64,000 nucleotides of DNA from NCBI GenBank assembly GCA_022113835.1, contig JAILWY010000002.1, positions 8,906,501 through 8,970,500 on the forward strand. The letters are read 5' to 3'. Below are positions 59,646 through 64,000 of the stretch, one piece after another. The notes under the pieces were generated by a model. The model was not told the DNA's origin, did no database searches, and saw only the letters and a program-made list of their open reading frames with translations. This DNA comes from Atopsyche davidsoni. Its lineage: Eukaryota; Arthropoda; Insecta; Trichoptera; Hydrobiosidae. The position numbers and the translations under genes were made by a program. Every line of letters starts with the position of its first letter. Positions within the stretch are counted from its first letter, which is position 1.

Positions 59646-60139
59646 CAGTGTGTCCAAAAAGAGTATCGGGTATTTATTAGTTCAGTATAACAAAAACTAC
59701 TAGTAATCAAGTATTTTTTTATTGATGATTATAAGAATACAAAATATAAAATTATTTCAAAAAGATGATGTTATCCAAATGCTGGCACTCTTCTAATCCG
59801 GAACGATGATTGCTGATAACACGCTGATACATAGCTTTCGATATTGCTGCCATTTCTGACCTGATGTTTTGTTTTAATTCCGTTAGGTTCGTCGGATTAT
59901 TCTCATAAACCTACTTTTAAGGTATCCCCATACGAAATAGTCAAGAGGGCTAAGGTCAGGGTTTCTAGGAGGCCAGTTGATGTTACCTCTACGTGAAATG
60001 ACCTTATTAGGGAATAATTCGTTAACAGCTTCAATTGATTGATTTGATGTATGAAACTCCTGCAAGTCTGGGCCCAAAAATCCATATCGCAATAACGGTC
60101 ACTATTCACATTCACCCGATACTCTTTTTGGACATCCTA
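59646..60139 (-). mobile_element. Tc1/mariner-superfamily element, internally deleted, 494 bp
   Basis: TA dinucleotides at 59644-59645 and 60140-60141 flank inverted termini sharing TGTCCAAAAAGAGTATCGGG. The minus strand carries only the C-terminal part of a transposase, so it is a deletion derivative. Its ends differ from those of the mariner at 32705, so this is a second family. Confidence 0.88.
59735..60110 (-). pseudogene. Tc1/mariner-superfamily transposase, C-terminal fragment with frameshift
   Basis: One minus frame reads 'NELFPNKVISRRGNINWPP' then 'NPDLSPLDYFVWGYLKSR' (to about 59920). The PDLSPLDYFVWG block is the hallmark around the third catalytic acidic residue of these DDE transposases. 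A shift in frame near 59915 is needed to continue into 'NLTELKQNIRSEMAAIS' and 'NHRSGLEECQHLDNI', ending near 59735. The N-terminal DNA-binding domain and the first two catalytic residues are missing, so it is not functional. Confidence 0.88.
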
Positions 60140-60141
60140 TA

Positions 60142-61790
60142 TTTGTGCCAAACATAAACGCAAATACATTACGGATTATTTAATTATATGTTCGCCCTCA
60201 CGTTGCTACAAACATTAAAATCAATTCCATCAGTTAAATCTCTCTCTTCTTTAAATACCAAGGGTCGCTATTCAGTTACGCAACATTCCCGGCGTTTTTT
60301 TCTTTTTAGTTACAAACTCGAATTTTAAGATATCAGATTTAATCATCTTAATGAACGCATTCAAATATATGGGATATCTCCCATTGTCGTTAATTTCTTG
60401 TGGTCATGGTTATTTTATCAGCATCTAACTTGCTGCGTGGTAAAAAAACTGCTATTTCAATATACTGATCATTAGAGCTCTGATTTGTTTTGTAGAAATT
60501 GTATCCGTTTGTTGGTTGGAGATATTATAAAAGATTGTAGTCCCTTCGCTTTTTTACATATATGTTTGCCATTTTCTTCTGATATTTGCAGAAATTGAAT
60601 TAAGACATGCTTGAAACATCAATTATTATAGATTGGGTCTTTAGTCGAACAATCAAGTTTCTTAAAGTCATACAGAGTCTCATTATTTTCATAGGTTTTC
60701 TTTTTGTTTACATGCTTAAATATAAAAAAATGATAATCTTTACATTCTAAAAGAGAATTAATTATCTGAACGTTTTAGAAACCTTTAAAAAATACGTAAT
60801 AATGTCAAATGAGCTTAAAAATGAAAGAAAACACTATGACTAATGCTCCTAATACTTATTAAATTTAAAAAACTTTTTGGTGTAATCCAAATAAAACTTT
60901 TTTTTTTGGTATTTTAAAAGCCATTGCTTAAGCTTTTGCAGTTCAAAGTAAATACTTAAAGCATAAATATTTTTGTTAAAACATGTGATAAATGACGTGA
61001 AAAAACAGTTATAAATAAGATAAAAATTCAATTTGATATTTAAATAACCTTTTGTTATTTTGCTTAAGAATTGAAATTACAGAAGCATAAGTTTTGCTAT
61101 AAATCCTGTTTAAAATCTGTGTAATTTGTTTCACGTCAAATGAATGGATTTCATCCCCAGTACAGATAACATAAAATATACCTTACATACGAGTTTTGTT
61201 TTACAAAATTAAATATTACAACCTGTTTACTTTAAACAAACAAATTTATTGTGTGGTAAAATTTTGTTTATTTTATTATTCAAACTAGACACTATAAACA
61301 CAGAATCAAGTTTATCTGAAAACCTTTTCACCTACTTACATATTTTATTACTTCACGTGTGGACCTTACAAGCACTTGGCGCCGTTGTGTTGAAACACTA
61401 ACAAAATTCAACATAATATTATACATACATTAACCTTACTTATATTTCAAAAGGTCAAAACTAATTTCGTAACCTAGTGACCTCTCACTACAGAAGTCAC
61501 CTTCGGCTTAAAATATGAGCAAAATTTTCAGTGCTTGAATACTTTATATTTTTTAAGTTTTAACACTGTAAATATTTATTTTATGTATAGAAAAAAATAA
61601 CTTTATTAATCATCAATATTCCTTATTTGTGACTACATATTTCGAATACGGTTTAATTCATTTTCAAAGCAAATGTCATCATTGACTAAAAATAAAATAT
61701 AAACATAAAATTTAATTTTGTTTGTCCCATATATTAACCTAATAAATTAAACAGAAATGCACGTTTTTATTTTATTCATTGTTTTTAATT
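60142..61790. other. AT-rich stretch, nothing recognised
   Basis: No exon, element or RNA gene was recognised. Only short AT-driven frames. Confidence 0.5.
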
Positions 61791-62022
61791 TTACTAATAT
61801 GATTAGGCACATTAGTTCATACATAGAACATGATTTAAAGAAACTCTTAGAAAAATATCATCGTGATCCCACACAAATCACGATGATATTTTTCTGAGAG
61901 TTTCATTAAATCATCTTCTATGTATGAAACAATGTGTCTAATCATATTAGTAATAATATAATAAACCCGTAATGGGTAATAAATACGCATCTGATTGACG
62001 TTAATCAAAAAATAGACATATG
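61791..62022. mobile_element. tRNA-derived SINE, copy B, fold-back
   Basis: Arms at 61791-61867 and 61877-61953 are inverted copies of the SINE body, separated by only nine bases. The right arm continues through the tail 'aataaacccgtaatgggtaa' and 'cgcatctgattgacgttaat' to about 62022. The tRNA-like head is lost except for remnants in the loop ('cccacac'). Confidence 0.9.
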
Positions 62023-62089
62023 CATTGTTTATAAGATAAACGCCATAAATTTCACGTAATAGAAAAATCTCAGTTAATTTTTACTCCTT

Positions 62090-62400
62090 AAATTTGTATA
62101 TACGAAGACGTTGACACGTGCAATTTTAATTCATAATACATGGGGTCCAGTGACGTCACGCTCTGAAATTCCGGCGCGTTACAAATTCAAATCCCATTAC
62201 CCAGTCCGGGTCTTGCAAAAACACGGGGATTAACTTGTGCCGGCCCTGGGCGCTCCGTCCCTAAACGGCGCTTAGCGGGCCTCCTGGAGGCTTGGGGGTC
62301 TCATAATCTGCCAAAATAAAATCATACTTAGCTTTAGCCGGAGTCGGGAGAGCCCTCTAAGTGCCGCTGGAAATTTCAATTTATTTTTTTAGTTTTTTCA
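62090..62400. promoter_or_regulatory. GC-rich island with consensus CRE
   Basis: TGACGTCA at 62151-62158 is a perfect palindromic cAMP-response element, and CACGTG-like and CG-rich blocks ('cggccctgggcgctccgtcc') follow. No frame or splice context is recognised. A CRE near a CpG-type island could mark a promoter or enhancer; the function is inferred. Confidence 0.35.
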
Positions 62401-62790
62401 AAGTAGCACCGCTGAAATAGTTATTTTAAACACATTTTTACTTTTTATCAAAGTGCTTGTGAGAGAGACTTTGCATGTACATTGTATTTTTGGGTGTACC
62501 CCAAATAAAGGGACACTTGCAAATCAGTTACATGTTGTATAACTCTTAAAACCAAATCAAAAGAATGCAATCCACTAACTCGTGCTTTCCTCCCCTCGGT
62601 ACGTGATACCATGGACAGGTACCCGCGGATGTAGGTGCGTAATGCGTTAAGTACACGTGTTTGTTGCACGTGTCAATATTTGCCCAGTGTTGCAGGACTG
62701 AGTGTTTACAGTCGGCCTTCGTGTCGTCTAATTGAGCCTCGACGGACTATCCCAGGAGCGCTCGCTCGCAGACACGATGCACTGGGTTTC
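62401..62790. other. Mixed-composition block
   Basis: Includes a short inverted repeat ('tttttgggtgtaccccaaat' near 62488) and a GC-richer patch at 62580-62780. Frames on both strands (73 and 69 codons) carry no domain. Confidence 0.25.
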
Positions 62791-63115
62791 AGATTTCATT
62801 ATTATTATTTCAATATTAAAATAAAAATAAGAATATTCACATAATGTTCGAGAAATAACATGAGTAATTTTAAACAAATAAATACCTTTGGGTCATGTTT
62901 TACAGCTCAACTTCATTATATTTGCATTTCACGTATATCAATGTTATTTTTTTGCTTACAGTGCCATTTGTCTCTCGATTGTCAAATTTAGCAATATCTT
63001 TTTTTAAGCGACATATTTTTAATGATAAGTTTTCTCTTTGTTTCAGGTAAGCTACTTTTGGTCATCTTATTATTTCGTGCCTTTCTACAGGGGTAAGTTT
63101 AAATTAGGTAGAAAA
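62791..63115. other. AT-rich stretch with splice-like words
   Basis: Strong acceptor-like words TTTGTTTCAG (about 63038-63047) and CTTTCTACAG (63082-63091) are each followed almost immediately by a donor-like GTAAG, leaving no exon between them. I see no gene. Confidence 0.35.
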
Positions 63116-63300
63116 GCTCTTTACTCTTGAAAGTTTTATGTCCAGTACAAATCCGAGCCCAAAGGCACCGCTCCTAAAGGAAGTATTAGGCTATTGGCGA
63201 ACGGAACCGGAACACTCGTATTACCTATTTTAGAAATGGCTCCAAAGGAAACACCTGGATTTGATAAATGTCCTTGAGTTTCCTGCGAAATTTTGATTTA
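63116..63300 (+). other. GC-richer block with short unrecognised frame
   Basis: A 46-codon plus-strand frame (about 63132-63275) is open and ends in TGA, with codons less AT-biased than the surroundings ('PKGTAPKGSIRLLANGTG'). A weak CCAG acceptor precedes it. It could be a terminal exon, but I recognise no family, and a noncoding island fits equally well. Confidence 0.2.
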
Positions 63301-64000
63301 GTTCCCAGATTCTCTGCAACGTGGTTTCCCATTTTAAAAGTAGAGTTAATAACTGAGCTGAAAGCTCTCACCCATCTTATATAAATAAATTATTTTACTA
63401 ATAATATTAAGCTTTCTTCCTTAATAAATCACTTTTTATTCATTCTGCTGCATATTAAATCAATTTTATCAGATTTTTCCAGTTAATATTTGTATGGAGT
63501 TACAATTTTTTGTATATCTTCAGTAAATATCAGGTATGAAAAATGTTTTTCTATAAATGCCATTACTCATATCTTGGATCGTAATCTAGTAACTATTATT
63601 TAAACAGTTTTGTTGTTTTACTATATTTAATTTGCGAATAAACTTATTTGTATTTTGAAACAATAGATTGACAATAATTGATAGTTGTATTATTAGCACA
63701 ATCTAAAACAAACACGTTTGAATAAACATTCATCTCTAAATATAATAAATTTAAATACTTTGATTCAAAACAGAACACATGTTGTTAATTAGGCTTTTAG
63801 GTAATAATTAATAACTGGCGAATTTCACTTAATAATTTCCGCATTAATTTATATTAATAATACTATAATGTAAGTAGTTTCAAACAATGTAAAAAATATA
63901 GCTTCATTCGCTCAGTGGTCGTGGAACTTGTTTATCTATTTGCGTAGAACTTCTCCAACAACCATTGGAGAAGTCCCTGATCCAGCACAACCCTATTCAA
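63301..64000. other. AT-rich stretch to the window end
   Basis: No gene was recognised. The last 100 bases are slightly GC-richer and contain 'cttctccaacaaccattgga' with an inverted 'ttggagaagt', a small hairpin. Confidence 0.45.

Overview
The window is arthropod, almost certainly insect, nuclear DNA. It is AT-rich, intron-like and dominated by transposable elements, and it carries a (TTAGG)4 run, the canonical arthropod telomere motif. I cannot name the species. The mariner-type and tRNA-SINE repeats would fit a large hemimetabolous or hemipteroid genome, but that is inference.

Only one segment is a convincing protein-coding exon: 7330-7489 on the plus strand, the C-terminal half of an immunoglobulin domain of a cell-surface protein, most like the Sidestep axon-guidance family. 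It has a clean acceptor and a GTAAGT donor. The rest of that gene is not recognisable here, so much of the window may be its introns or flanks. Three unrecognised minus-strand segments with good splice signals (11045-11191, 29065-29254, 50678-50855) are listed as weak exon candidates. Nearly all other open frames look accidental.

The clearest content is mobile DNA. Near the exon lie three hAT-type elements with 8-bp target duplications (5971-6859, 7029-7184, 7687-8226). Two of them are nested in an older repeat whose other copies at 4.3 kb and 46.8 kb preserve the unoccupied sites. The largest carries a 51-bp minisatellite. Further along are two sizes of mariner deletion derivative (17445-17657, 32705-33212), a second Tc1/mariner-superfamily remnant (59646-60139), three copies of a TTAA-target element (34405, 52268, 56166), two copies of a MITE holding TTAGG repeats (18683, 43831), two copies of a 'gtgtccc' MITE (13908, 46573), a CG-motif MITE (19766) and a tRNA-derived SINE family, including a 77-bp-arm fold-back copy (61791-61953).

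Between the repeats sit about thirty islands of 100-600 bp that are GC- and CpG-richer than their surroundings. They contain TF-like motifs but no convincing coding frame: an RFX X-box at 43689, a CRE at 62151, and paired AAGATGGC/GCCAT motifs at 18308 and 34251. This pattern is what conserved noncoding regulatory DNA of a developmental gene would look like, but conservation cannot be tested from one sequence. Low-complexity tracts include three long (TA)n arrays, a G-quadruplex-prone tract at 17093 and GC- or C-rich minisatellites at 27.65 and 52.08 kb.
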